DNA of 34,616 bases, from contig JAPLSH010000001.1 of assembly GCA_026398735.1 (NCBI GenBank), forward strand, positions 1 through 34,616, given 5' to 3'. Positions 7,959 through 15,467 of this stretch are shown here, one piece after another. The position numbers and the translations under genes were made by a program. Source of the DNA: Pseudomonadota bacterium. GTDB lineage: Bacteria; Pseudomonadota; Gammaproteobacteria; Steroidobacterales; Steroidobacteraceae. How positions within the stretch are numbered: the first letter of the stretch is position 1; every line of letters begins with the position of its first letter. The notes under the pieces are model-generated. The model did no database searches. It had not been told where the DNA came from and was given only the letters and a program-made list of their open reading frames with translations.

Positions 7959-8133
7959 TACAGACCCTCAGACAGCACCGTGCGGTTCACAGATCACGCT
8001 CCGGCCAGCCATGGCGGACCAGTCGGAACCTTGGGCAGGAGTATGGTTCAGCGCCTGCCGGCAGAACCTGACCGGCGTCACGATTGCAGAGTTGCGCATG
8101 AGCCTTGTCACATTTGCGCCAGGTACCTGAACC

Positions 8134-10032
8134 ATGCCCCCAGTACTGCGTTTAGATAGTGTGTCCTTGGCCTATGGCTCCCGGCCTCTGTTGGAACAAG
8201 CCAGCCTGCAGGTCGAACCCGGCGAACGGGTCTGCATCGTGGGCCGCAACGGCGAGGGCAAGTCGTCGCTGATGCGACTGGTCACCGGCGAAGCCCTGCC
8301 CGACAGCGGCATCGTGTGGCTTCGCCCCGGCGCCCGCAGGGCGCACTTGCCTCAAGATATTGTCAAAGTCAGTGGTGAGACGGTACGTGAAGTGGTCGCA
8401 GGCGGCCTGCCCGAGGTTGCGCGCCTGCTTGCCGACTATCACGCCACCTCAGACCGCTATGCCCAGACCTTTACCGATGCCGATGGCGTGCAGTTAGGCA
8501 AACTGCAAGAGAAGATCGACGCCGCTCAGGGCTGGCAGGTGGAGCAGCGCATCGACACGGTGCTATCGCATTTGGGGCTGGATGGCAGCGTGCTGTACAG
8601 CGCGCTGTCTGGTGGATGGAGGCGGCGCGCACTGCTGGGTAGCGCACTAGTCTGCCAACCCGAGCTGCTGTTGCTCGACGAGCCTACCAACCATCTGGAC
8701 ATCGAAGCCATCGAATGGCTCGAGCAGTTCCTGCTCGAGTTCAACGGCGCGCTGTTGTTCGTCAGCCATGACCGACGCTTCGTCAACACACTGGCCACTC
8801 GCATCATTGACCTCGATCGCGGCCACCTGAGCAGCTGGCCCGGCAACTACGACAGCTACGCGCAGCGCAAGGCCGAGCAACTGGCCAACGAAGCAAAAGA
8901 GAATGCGCTGTTCGATAAGAAGCTCGCGCAAGAAGAGGTATGGATCCGTAAGGGCGTCGAGGCGCGCCGTACGCGCAATGAAGGTCGCGTACGCGCACTG
9001 ATGGAACTACGCAACGAACGAAGGGATCGCCGTGATCGAGTCGGTCAGCTCGCTGCCCAAGTTCAGGAAGGCCGCGAGTCTGGCAAGCTGGTGTTTGAGG
9101 CCGAGAACGTGACTGTGCGATTTGGCGAACGCGAAATAATCCGCGACTTCAGCGGTCGTGTGATGCGGGGGGATCGCATTGGCATAGTCGGACCCAACGG
9201 CGCGGGCAAGAGCACGCTCATTAAACTGCTGCTGGGCGAACTGGAGCCCAGCGAAGGTACCGTCTGGCGAGGCACTAAGCTGGAAGTGGCCTACTACGAC
9301 CAGCAGCGCGCCACGCTCAACCTTGAAGCCACAGTCATGGACAACGTCGTTGATCGTAATGACTTCGTCACGGTCAATGGTCAACCGCGACATGTGTCGG
9401 GCTATCTGCGCGACTTCCTGTTCCGCCCCGATCAACTCAAAACACCCGCCGGCGCACTGTCAGGCGGTGAACGCAACCGGCTCCTGCTTGCCAAGTTGTT
9501 TGCGCAGCCGGCCAACCTGCTGGTTCTGGACGAACCCACCAACGATCTGGACATCGACACGCTGGAGCTGCTGCAGGAACTGGTCACAGACTTCAGCGGC
9601 ACGCTACTGTTGGTGAGCCATGACCGTACATTCCTCGACAGCGTGGTCACCAACCTGTTCGTGCTTGATGGCAGTGGTGGAGTGCAAGATTTTGTGGGTG
9701 GCTATAGTGACTTCGTCACTTGGCGTACCGCACAGCGTGATGCCCAGCGCGCTCGCGCAGCAGCACCCAAAGTCGCCCCGCCAACACCTGCACCAAAGCC
9801 GGTACTGCCGCCGCGTAAACGGCGCTCGCATGCGGAACAACGCGAACTTGAAAAGCTCACCCTGCGCATTGCCGAACTGGAAGCAGACAAGACAGCTCTG
9901 GCAGCCGCACTGGCAGAGCCGTCGTTTTATCAGCAAGACCCGCTATTGCAACGAGCCGAATTGGCGCGTGCTGCGGCAGTTGAATCAGAGCTAGAAAGCG
10001 CGTTTGAGCGTTGGGTACAACTGGAAGACTGA
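8134..10032 (+). CDS. uup: ABC-F ATPase Uup
   Basis: This 632-residue cytosolic protein has two tandem ABC ATPase modules and no membrane segments. Module 1 has Walker A GRNGEGKS, signature LSGGWRRRALLGSAL and Walker B LLLLDEPTNHLDIEAIEWLE. The linker carries EEVWIRKGVEARRTRNEGRV, characteristic of Uup. Module 2 has GPNGAGKSTLIKLLLGE, LSGGERNRLLLAKLF and LLVLDEPTNDLDIDTLELL. The C-terminus (about 560-632) is a basic, coiled-coil-like extension (PPRKRRSHAEQRELEKL) matching the Uup DNA-binding tail. Uup is linked to ribosome function and to suppressing transposon excision. It is transcribed opposite to motA and converges on fliA with 17 bases between stops. It appears to be a housekeeping gene embedded in the motility region. 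Confidence 0.95.
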   Translation: MPPVLRLDSVSLAYGSRPLLEQASLQVEPGERVCIVGRNGEGKSSLMRLVTGEALPDSGIVWLRPGARRAHLPQDIVKVSGETVREVVAGGLPEVARLLADYHATSDRYAQTFTDADGVQLGKLQEKIDAAQGWQVEQRIDTVLSHLGLDGSVLYSALSGGWRRRALLGSALVCQPELLLLDEPTNHLDIEAIEWLEQFLLEFNGALLFVSHDRRFVNTLATRIIDLDRGHLSSWPGNYDSYAQRKAEQLANEAKENALFDKKLAQEEVWIRKGVEARRTRNEGRVRALMELRNERRDRRDRVGQLAAQVQEGRESGKLVFEAENVTVRFGEREIIRDFSGRVMRGDRIGIVGPNGAGKSTLIKLLLGELEPSEGTVWRGTKLEVAYYDQQRATLNLEATVMDNVVDRNDFVTVNGQPRHVSGYLRDFLFRPDQLKTPAGALSGGERNRLLLAKLFAQPANLLVLDEPTNDLDIDTLELLQELVTDFSGTLLLVSHDRTFLDSVVTNLFVLDGSGGVQDFVGGYSDFVTWRTAQRDAQRARAAAPKVAPPTPAPKPVLPPRKRRSHAEQRELEKLTLRIAELEADKTALAAALAEPSFYQQDPLLQRAELARAAAVESELESAFERWVQLED

Positions 10033-10049
10033 CGCAGTAGCGCCGCGTT

Positions 10050-10769
10050 TTAGAATGAGTCTTTAAGCGCCAATCTGAGTTTGCCAGCCAATGCGGTCAG
10101 CAACTGGCTGACTCGAGATTCGCTGATGGACAGCACGGCGCCTATCTCTTTAAGCGTTAGCTCTTCGTGATAGTAGAGCTCAATGATCAATCGATCCCGC
10201 TCCTGCAGCGACTCGATAGAGTTCTTGAGTGCTTTTAACGAAGACTCTTGCTCCAGAACTTGCTCAGCCTCAGCAAATTCGCTGGCAAACTCACCGTCTT
10301 CGAGTGCGGAGTCGGCCAAACCCTGATTGCGCCCACGCAAGGTCTCGTAACGTTCTACAGACAGCCCCAGCTCATCGGCCACTTGGCGATTGGTGGGCGC
10401 TGACCCCGTGCGATTGGCAATGCGCTGCTCTGCAGACTTGGCCTCTATAGCTAGTTTTGCGGTGCTACGCGGCGCCCATGAGGCGCGGCGTATCTCATCC
10501 AGCATTGCCCCGCGAATGCGTGGTTTGGCGAACGTCTCAAAATCCGTGCCCCTGTCAGGCTGAAAGGAATTGATCGCCTCAAGCAGCCCCACCGTTCCAG
10601 CCTGAACCAGGTCGCCTTGCTCAATGGAAGGAGGCAAACGCCCGCGAAAATGCGAAGCAACGCGCTTAACCAGGTGCAGGTGTGCCGCAAGACCCGAGCC
10701 AGGTGTTCCGGCCTCGCTCCATTTGGCAACCGCAGAGTAGGAGTCGCGACCTGGTTTCATGTTGCTCAT
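10050..10769 (-). CDS. fliA: RNA polymerase sigma-28 factor FliA
   Basis: This 239-residue protein is the sigma factor for late flagellar genes (flagellin, caps, chemotaxis). Region 2 is recognisable in LVQAGTVGLLEAINSFQPDR, FETFAKPRIRGAMLDEIRR and the WAPRS that ends FliA region 2. Region 3 contains TNRQVADELGLSVERYETL. Region 4 contains RDRLIIELYYHEELTLKEIG and SISESRVSQLLTAL. The usual length of FliA is about 235-245, so it is complete. The ATG at 10767-10769 is 14 bases after the flhG stop with AGAGA nearby. It ends the flhA-flhF-flhG-fliA operon; chemotaxis genes, which commonly follow fliA in polar flagellates, are missing. Confidence 0.97.
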   Translation of the reverse strand: MSNMKPGRDSYSAVAKWSEAGTPGSGLAAHLHLVKRVASHFRGRLPPSIEQGDLVQAGTVGLLEAINSFQPDRGTDFETFAKPRIRGAMLDEIRRASWAPRSTAKLAIEAKSAEQRIANRTGSAPTNRQVADELGLSVERYETLRGRNQGLADSALEDGEFASEFAEAEQVLEQESSLKALKNSIESLQERDRLIIELYYHEELTLKEIGAVLSISESRVSQLLTALAGKLRLALKDSF

Positions 10770-10783
10770 GATCTCTGGTTGGC

Positions 10784-11554
10784 TCAGGTGTATGACGCAA
10801 CGGGAGGTCGCGGCACTGCTGCTGATTTAATCAGCTGCGCGGCAAGGCCCTGGATAGCACGAGATGCCGGAGATTCTTTGGCGAACTCCACCAACAACTG
10901 GCGCTTACGCGTAGCCGCCTTTACGGCATCGTCATGAGGAACGATTGCAGCCAAAGAAAGCGGCAAGCCGATGAATCGTGTCGAAACACCATCGAGTCTC
11001 ATGAACACATCTTTTGCGCGCTTATCATCGCCGCAGTCGTTCATGACAACCTTGATGTTCTGCTTTACAAAGTCGGTGTGCAGCACCTTTATAAGGCCAT
11101 AAGCGTCGGCCAACGATGCAGGCTCATCACGCACAACAACTAGAATTTCATCAGCAATGTTGGCCATAGAAGTCACATGCGAGCCGATACCGGCTCCCGT
11201 GTCGATGAGCAGGTAATCGGCCTGTGCAAAGGTCTCGTATAAGTCGCGGAACAACCGGGCCACCTCTGCCTGGGTCAACTCGGCCATTTCCCTAACGCCT
11301 GAGGCTCCGGGAATGATCTGAATACCCAACGGCCCGGTGATACAAATGTCTTTAAGCGACTTGTCGCCAGAGAGCACCGAAGACAAATCTGATTGCGGTG
11401 CAAGTCCTAAAAGAACATGCAAATTGGCCAGACCCAGGTCGCCGTCAAACAACACAACACTCTTGCCCAAGCTCGCCAGCCATCCAGCCAACTGCAAGGA
11501 GACGAATGTCTTGCCGACACCGCCCTTGCCGCTTGAAATCGCAATAGTCTGCAT
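10784..11554 (-). CDS. flhG: MinD-like flagellar number regulator FlhG/FleN
   Basis: This 256-residue P-loop ATPase of the MinD/ParA family limits flagellar number. It has the deviant Walker A SSGKGGVGKTFVSLQLA at the very N-terminus, then VVLFDGDLGLANLHVLLGL, the FleN-type GIQIIPGASGVREMAEL, Walker B-like YLLIDTGAGIGSHVTSMAN and EILVVVRDEPASLADAYGLI. The protein begins directly with the P-loop strand (MQTIAISSGK), so the N-terminal DQAxxLR helix that in some FlhG proteins stimulates FlhF is not present. FleN of this family partners FleQ by dampening its ATPase, and a FleQ-like gene is in this window. The ATG at 11552-11554 has GAGG eight bases upstream, overlapping the flhF stop. Confidence 0.95.
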   Translation of the reverse strand: MQTIAISSGKGGVGKTFVSLQLAGWLASLGKSVVLFDGDLGLANLHVLLGLAPQSDLSSVLSGDKSLKDICITGPLGIQIIPGASGVREMAELTQAEVARLFRDLYETFAQADYLLIDTGAGIGSHVTSMANIADEILVVVRDEPASLADAYGLIKVLHTDFVKQNIKVVMNDCGDDKRAKDVFMRLDGVSTRFIGLPLSLAAIVPHDDAVKAATRKRQLLVEFAKESPASRAIQGLAAQLIKSAAVPRPPVASYT

Positions 11555-11564
11555 GATCTATACC

Positions 11565-12668
11565 TCAGGCAACTTTTGTCTGGCTTTGCGAAACTGCAAG
11601 CTGCATTACGTGCTCAAGGCCGATACGAATTGAGTCATTGGTCAGGCTGCCCAGTGGCGTTGTGGGTGCTTCGCCGGTCGACACCGCAAGCAACGGAACC
11701 TTTAGCTCTGCCAACATCGCCAGCAGGCCCAGAGGCAACATGCTTGGGTCCCAATGGGATATCACAACGCCGGCTGGTTGCGTGGTCGCATTGATCCATT
11801 GCTGAGCAGTAGCGCGGTTCATGTACGAGGGCAGGCACACAACCACATCCCGATTCTCGGTGGCAGCTTCTCCGGCCTGAATTCGCGATAGCTCCAGACC
11901 CCCTGAGTCGATTACGCGAACCTCGGTTTGGGCTGAGCCCCAATGTGCTTCAAGACCTGCAGCATCTGCGAGTGCAAAGAATCGCTCCCGCGAGCCGATG
12001 CGCGTATCGCGCAGACTGGAAACCGCTGCCGCTTGCTTGTCGCCCGCGCTGACAAGAGTGGCCGCAGCCTGCATCACTACTGTGGTTTTACCAGAGCCGG
12101 ACGGACCCACGAAAAGCACCTGCTTTTGCTGGTCTAGGTCGTGCACGGAGCCAACACAGATTTCGTCGGCGATTCTTTTAGCAATCGTATTGGCGCTAGC
12201 GCCCTCGCCGGTGACGCTATTTGCGTAGGAGGCAGAGACGCCCAAGCCAACGATAGACATCTTCAGGGCAACTGCATCACCTGCCTCCCCGATCTGAGCA
12301 AGACGCCTCTCGAGGGCCACCAGCTCTGTACGAATGGCTTCCACCATTCGGGAGCCCTCAACACTGGCGGTCGGATCTGTTGCTGCAGCTTTCGGCGTAG
12401 GTTGAGCAGTGGCTGCTGCAGGTGTGAAATCGACTGTACTGCGAAAGCTGGCAGTAGCCGCCTTTGCAGTTGCGTCCTTGGCAGCGGCTGCGTCGGACAT
12501 CACTGCTGATATCTGGTCTGCCGCGGAGCCGCTATCTACTGCAACGAGCATTTCTGTCGATCCACCTACCTTGTTGGTGGACAGCACCATGCAATCGATA
12601 CCGAACTTGCGTTTGGTTATCTCGCTGGCTTCCTGGAAGTTTCGGCCGATGACCCGTTCTATTCGCAT
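11565..12668 (-). CDS. flhF: Flagellar placement SRP-like GTPase FlhF (divergent)
   Basis: This 367-residue protein starts with the FlhF-type RVIGRNFQEASEITKRKFGI and MVLSTNKVGG, continues through an Ala/Pro-rich low-complexity stretch (about 58-103), then an N domain and an SRP-type G domain (about 183-360). G1 is intact as GPSGSGKTT (188-196) and G2 is recognisable in SLRDTRIGS (218-226). G3, usually DTAG, reads DSGG (254-257). G4, usually TKLD, reads SHWD (304-307), retaining only the aspartate. G5-like STGEAP follows at 330-335. FlhF recruits FliF and marks the cell pole. Position between flhA and flhG supports the assignment. The eroded guanine-recognition residues and short length relative to many FlhF proteins make nucleotide preference uncertain. 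Confidence 0.9.
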   Translation of the reverse strand: MRIERVIGRNFQEASEITKRKFGIDCMVLSTNKVGGSTEMLVAVDSGSAADQISAVMSDAAAAKDATAKAATASFRSTVDFTPAAATAQPTPKAAATDPTASVEGSRMVEAIRTELVALERRLAQIGEAGDAVALKMSIVGLGVSASYANSVTGEGASANTIAKRIADEICVGSVHDLDQQKQVLFVGPSGSGKTTVVMQAAATLVSAGDKQAAAVSSLRDTRIGSRERFFALADAAGLEAHWGSAQTEVRVIDSGGLELSRIQAGEAATENRDVVVCLPSYMNRATAQQWINATTQPAGVVISHWDPSMLPLGLLAMLAELKVPLLAVSTGEAPTTPLGSLTNDSIRIGLEHVMQLAVSQSQTKVA

Positions 12669-12677
12669 ACCGGCTCC

Positions 12678-14777
12678 TTATGCTGCCGCCGCGCGCTGTT
12701 GCAACGTAATGCTGCGCGCGACTCTCAAGTTCATGTCTTCGGGTAGTTCGGCGTAAGACAACACCGCCAACCCTGGAATTCGTGCGCGCAGCACCCTGGA
12801 AAGCCAAGGCCTCAGCAGCGGCGACGTGACAAGTACAGCGGCGTGTCCGGCATCAGACTGGTTCTGTGCGGCCTCGTTGAGCGTTCGCAGCAACATCTCT
12901 GCAAGCTCAGGCTCAATGGGTACGTTACCGCCTTGGCCGCGTCTGACTGTCGCATGCAGCATCTGCTCCAGCTCCGATGCCAGCGTCAGTACAGCCAACT
13001 CCTCGCCGTGCGGCGCGTAGTTTTGAGCAATCATTCTGCCCATCGCCACTCGGGCGATCGACGTTAGCTCATCTACATCCTGGATTTTTTCGATCACTGG
13101 TGACAGTGCCATCACGACGCCACGCAAGTCGCGGATCGCAACACCTTCAGCCAGCAGATTCTGCAGAACCTGCGTCAACGTGCCGATCGTGAGCTTCTTG
13201 GGAATCAGCTCTTCCACCAGTTTCGGCGCGGAGCCAGCAAGCTTGTCTACCAACTGCTGAGTCTCATCGTGGCCTAACAGCAGGTGTGATTGATCCTGCA
13301 GAACCTTGTTTAGGTGAGTCGCAATGGCGGTGCTTGAATCAACGACTGTATAGCCCAGCGATCGGGCGTAGTCGCGCTGCGCCGGATCGATCCAGACGGC
13401 GTCCAACCCGAAAGTAGGGTCTTTTGTGCGCTGACCCTGCAGCTCGCCGTGAACCATCCCAGAGTGGATGGCCAGTTCGCGGGAAGGCTTTACCTCACCG
13501 CGGCCCACAACAACGCCGTTAATTAATATCTGATAGCTTTCTGGACGAAGATCCAGGTTGTCGCGGATATGAACTTGGGGGATCAGAAAGCCCAGTTCAT
13601 ACGTAAGCTTCTTGCGGATGCCCCTGACGCGGGTCACCAAGGAGCCGCCTTGGTTGGCATCAATTAGCGCTACCAAGACATAGCCCACTTCCAATCCAAT
13701 GCTGTCGGCTTGTTGCACATCCGACCAAGAAAGCTCTTGAGGCGCAGCGGGCTTGTCCTGCTCCTTCTTGGCGTCGGCCTGGGTCTTGGCGCGTCGCGAC
13801 CCAATCATATGGGCGCCGCCGGCTGTCATGACTGCCAATAGCAGAAACGCCAGATGCGGCATACCGGGTATGACGCCAAGCAGCGCCAGAATTGATGCCG
13901 TCAGCCACCAGGCTTGGACGTTATTGAATTGGTTCGTAGTTTGCGCATGCAACGACTCTTCGCCAGATACGCGGGTCACGATGATGGCAGTCGCAATAGA
14001 CAGCAGCAGCGAGGGAACCTGCGCCACCAAGCCGTCACCAATCGCCAACATCGTATAGCGCTGGCCAGCTTCGGCCAGGGTCATGCCGTGTTGCGCTGCG
14101 CCGACGATAACGCCGCCAACCACGTTGATCAGCAACACCAATAGGCCGGCGATAGCGTCACCGCGCACGAACTTGCTGGCGCCATCCATCGAGCCGTAAA
14201 ACTCTGCTTCGGCAGCGATGTCACGACGTCTTGCGCGCGCCTGATCTTGGGTGATCAGTCCTGCTGCCAAATCCGCATCGACAGCCATCTGCTTACCCGG
14301 CATGGCGTCGAGGGTAAAACGCGCCGTAACTTCAGACACACGGCCCGCGCCCTTAGTCACCACCACGAAGTTGATGATCACCAAAATCGCGAAAACCACG
14401 ATGCCGACGACGTAGTTGCCACCGACCAGCACAGACCCGAAGGCCTCAATGACCTGACCCGCCGCTTCCGGCCCTTCATGACCTGCACTGAGGACGACGC
14501 GGGTGGAGGCCACATTGAGCGACAAGCGAAGTAGCGTCGCAAACAGCAACACTGTCGGGAATACCGAAAACGACAAGGGCCTGGCCGCCGAAATGGCCAG
14601 GAAAATGATGATCAGCGACAGCGCAATGTTGAAGGTAAAGAACAGATCCAGCAGCAAAGTGGGCATAGGCAGCAGCAGCATGCCCATGAGCATCAGAAAT
14701 CCGAGCGGAATGGCTACTGCTTCCATCGGAAACAGGCTTCCCAGATCTCGGAGTTTCGATGCCATCGCCAGACGCAT
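12678..14777 (-). CDS. flhA: Flagellar type III export gate protein FlhA
   Basis: This 699-residue protein forms the nonameric ring of the flagellar export gate. The N-terminal half has about eight membrane helices, and the FHIPEP family motif is clear in RVSEVTARFTLDAMPGKQMA. Other conserved segments are LRLSLNVASTRVVLS, ARARRRDIAAEAEFYGSMDG and, in the cytosolic half, GLDAVWIDPAQRDYARSLGY and TVVDSSTAIATHLNKVL. The C-terminal cytosolic domain (about 340-699) binds chaperone-substrate complexes. I choose the ATG at 14775-14777 (NMRLAM numbering third residue of the longest frame); the frame also opens with a TTG two codons earlier, which lies only four bases from GGAAG. A sigma-54 promoter lies about 85 bases upstream. 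It heads the flhA-flhF-flhG-fliA operon. Confidence 0.96.
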   Translation of the reverse strand: MRLAMASKLRDLGSLFPMEAVAIPLGFLMLMGMLLLPMPTLLLDLFFTFNIALSLIIIFLAISAARPLSFSVFPTVLLFATLLRLSLNVASTRVVLSAGHEGPEAAGQVIEAFGSVLVGGNYVVGIVVFAILVIINFVVVTKGAGRVSEVTARFTLDAMPGKQMAVDADLAAGLITQDQARARRRDIAAEAEFYGSMDGASKFVRGDAIAGLLVLLINVVGGVIVGAAQHGMTLAEAGQRYTMLAIGDGLVAQVPSLLLSIATAIIVTRVSGEESLHAQTTNQFNNVQAWWLTASILALLGVIPGMPHLAFLLLAVMTAGGAHMIGSRRAKTQADAKKEQDKPAAPQELSWSDVQQADSIGLEVGYVLVALIDANQGGSLVTRVRGIRKKLTYELGFLIPQVHIRDNLDLRPESYQILINGVVVGRGEVKPSRELAIHSGMVHGELQGQRTKDPTFGLDAVWIDPAQRDYARSLGYTVVDSSTAIATHLNKVLQDQSHLLLGHDETQQLVDKLAGSAPKLVEELIPKKLTIGTLTQVLQNLLAEGVAIRDLRGVVMALSPVIEKIQDVDELTSIARVAMGRMIAQNYAPHGEELAVLTLASELEQMLHATVRRGQGGNVPIEPELAEMLLRTLNEAAQNQSDAGHAAVLVTSPLLRPWLSRVLRARIPGLAVLSYAELPEDMNLRVARSITLQQRAAAA

Positions 14778-14862
14778 GTTCAATATACTTCCATTTAAAA
14801 CAACAGCTTAGTCGCCGCATGCCTGGCCGCTTAAGGCTGGACATGCATCCACGGGGTATCAA

Positions 14863-14878
14863 AGCAATATGTATGCCA
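14863..14878 (-). promoter_or_regulatory. Sigma-54 (-24/-12) promoter for flhA operon
   Basis: Read on the minus strand, TGGCAT-N5-TTGCT (14878 down to 14863) matches the RpoN consensus TGGCAC-N5-TTGCW at all positions except the last base of the -24 box, with exact spacing. It would start transcription near 14850, giving a leader of about 70 bases to flhA. FleQ-type activators with sigma-54 commonly drive flhA in polar flagellates. Confidence 0.65.
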
Positions 14879-14895
14879 TCTGATATCCGATGGCA
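14874..14895. promoter_or_regulatory. Inverted repeat overlapping the flhA -24 box
   Basis: TGCCATC (14874-14880) and GATGGCA (14889-14895) form a perfect seven-base dyad with an eight-base spacer. One arm overlaps the sigma-54 -24 element; the other lies between the divergent flhA and lipoprotein promoters. It may be an operator, or chance. Confidence 0.3.
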
Positions 14896-14899
14896 GCCC

Positions 14900-14926
14900 T
14901 AAAGTACTGAGCGGTGGTGTCGACGA
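14900..14926 (+). promoter_or_regulatory. Candidate sigma-28 (FliA) promoter for the lipoprotein pair
   Basis: TAAAGTAC (14900-14907), 11 bases, then GTCGACGA (14919-14926) resembles the FliA consensus TAAAGTTT-N11-GCCGATAA, with six of eight and five of eight matches. It predicts a transcript start almost at the ATG at 14934, so the message would be leaderless or nearly so. Confidence 0.35.
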
Positions 14927-14933
14927 AACCCAC

Positions 14934-15467
14934 ATGGAACGCCAGATCAAAAGCACTTTGCTCATCTGCTGCATCGCCCTCGGGGGCTGCGCAACAATTT
15001 CTGTTAAGGACCCATCGGCGGTCGTACAGAAAAAGCCCCAGCTGACCATCAAGGAAATGCTTCCATTTCGGTTCTGTAACCTGCCCTGCCGGGACGTGGT
15101 TGCTAAGCCGACCGACTCGCCGGGCTCTAACGGCACCCCGGTTGCCTATCGCTCCATTTCAGATGTCATTGCCGTCGGCTATGCATCGATAGCGGCCCAG
15201 CCTAGCAACGACCCAGCGCAACAACGCCTGATGGCAGCCCGTGCATCCAAGCTCGATGCCTACCGAAATCTGTATGAACAGGTATTTGGTGTAAGCATTG
15301 GGTCCAACAGCACAATGGATGACCGGTCGATACGCAAAGAAAGTGTTCGAACAAACATCTCTGGGACACTGCGAGGCGTTGAGGTAGTGAGCATCGAGCC
15401 CTTGGGCACCGACACGTACCAGACAACACTGCGATTGCCTGCAGATACCGTCATCGCGAATCGATGA
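14934..15467 (+). CDS. LPP20/FlgP-like outer-membrane lipoprotein
   Basis: This 177-residue protein opens with a lipoprotein signal (TLLICCIALGGC), lipobox LGGC with the acylated Cys at residue 19 followed by Ala, which predicts outer-membrane sorting. The C-terminal half (about 90-172) has the LPP20/FlgP pattern: AARASKLDAYRNLYEQVFGV, then GTLRGVEVVSIEPLGTDTYQ and TTLRL. FlgP lipoproteins form basal disks or outer-membrane-associated rings around the flagellum in Vibrio and Campylobacter. Two extra cysteines (48 and 53, FCNLPC) may form a disulfide. No clear ribosome-binding site precedes the ATG, which fits the nearly leaderless transcript predicted from the upstream sigma-28-like motif. 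The stop overlaps the next start (ATGA). Family assignment is by motif recognition; a flagellar role is inferred from family and location. Confidence 0.7.
   Translation: MERQIKSTLLICCIALGGCATISVKDPSAVVQKKPQLTIKEMLPFRFCNLPCRDVVAKPTDSPGSNGTPVAYRSISDVIAVGYASIAAQPSNDPAQQRLMAARASKLDAYRNLYEQVFGVSIGSNSTMDDRSIRKESVRTNISGTLRGVEVVSIEPLGTDTYQTTLRLPADTVIANR

Noticed and set aside
7959-8133. Sigma-28 promoter for motA
   Set aside because: The best candidate on the minus strand had poor boxes and wrong spacing, so none is called.
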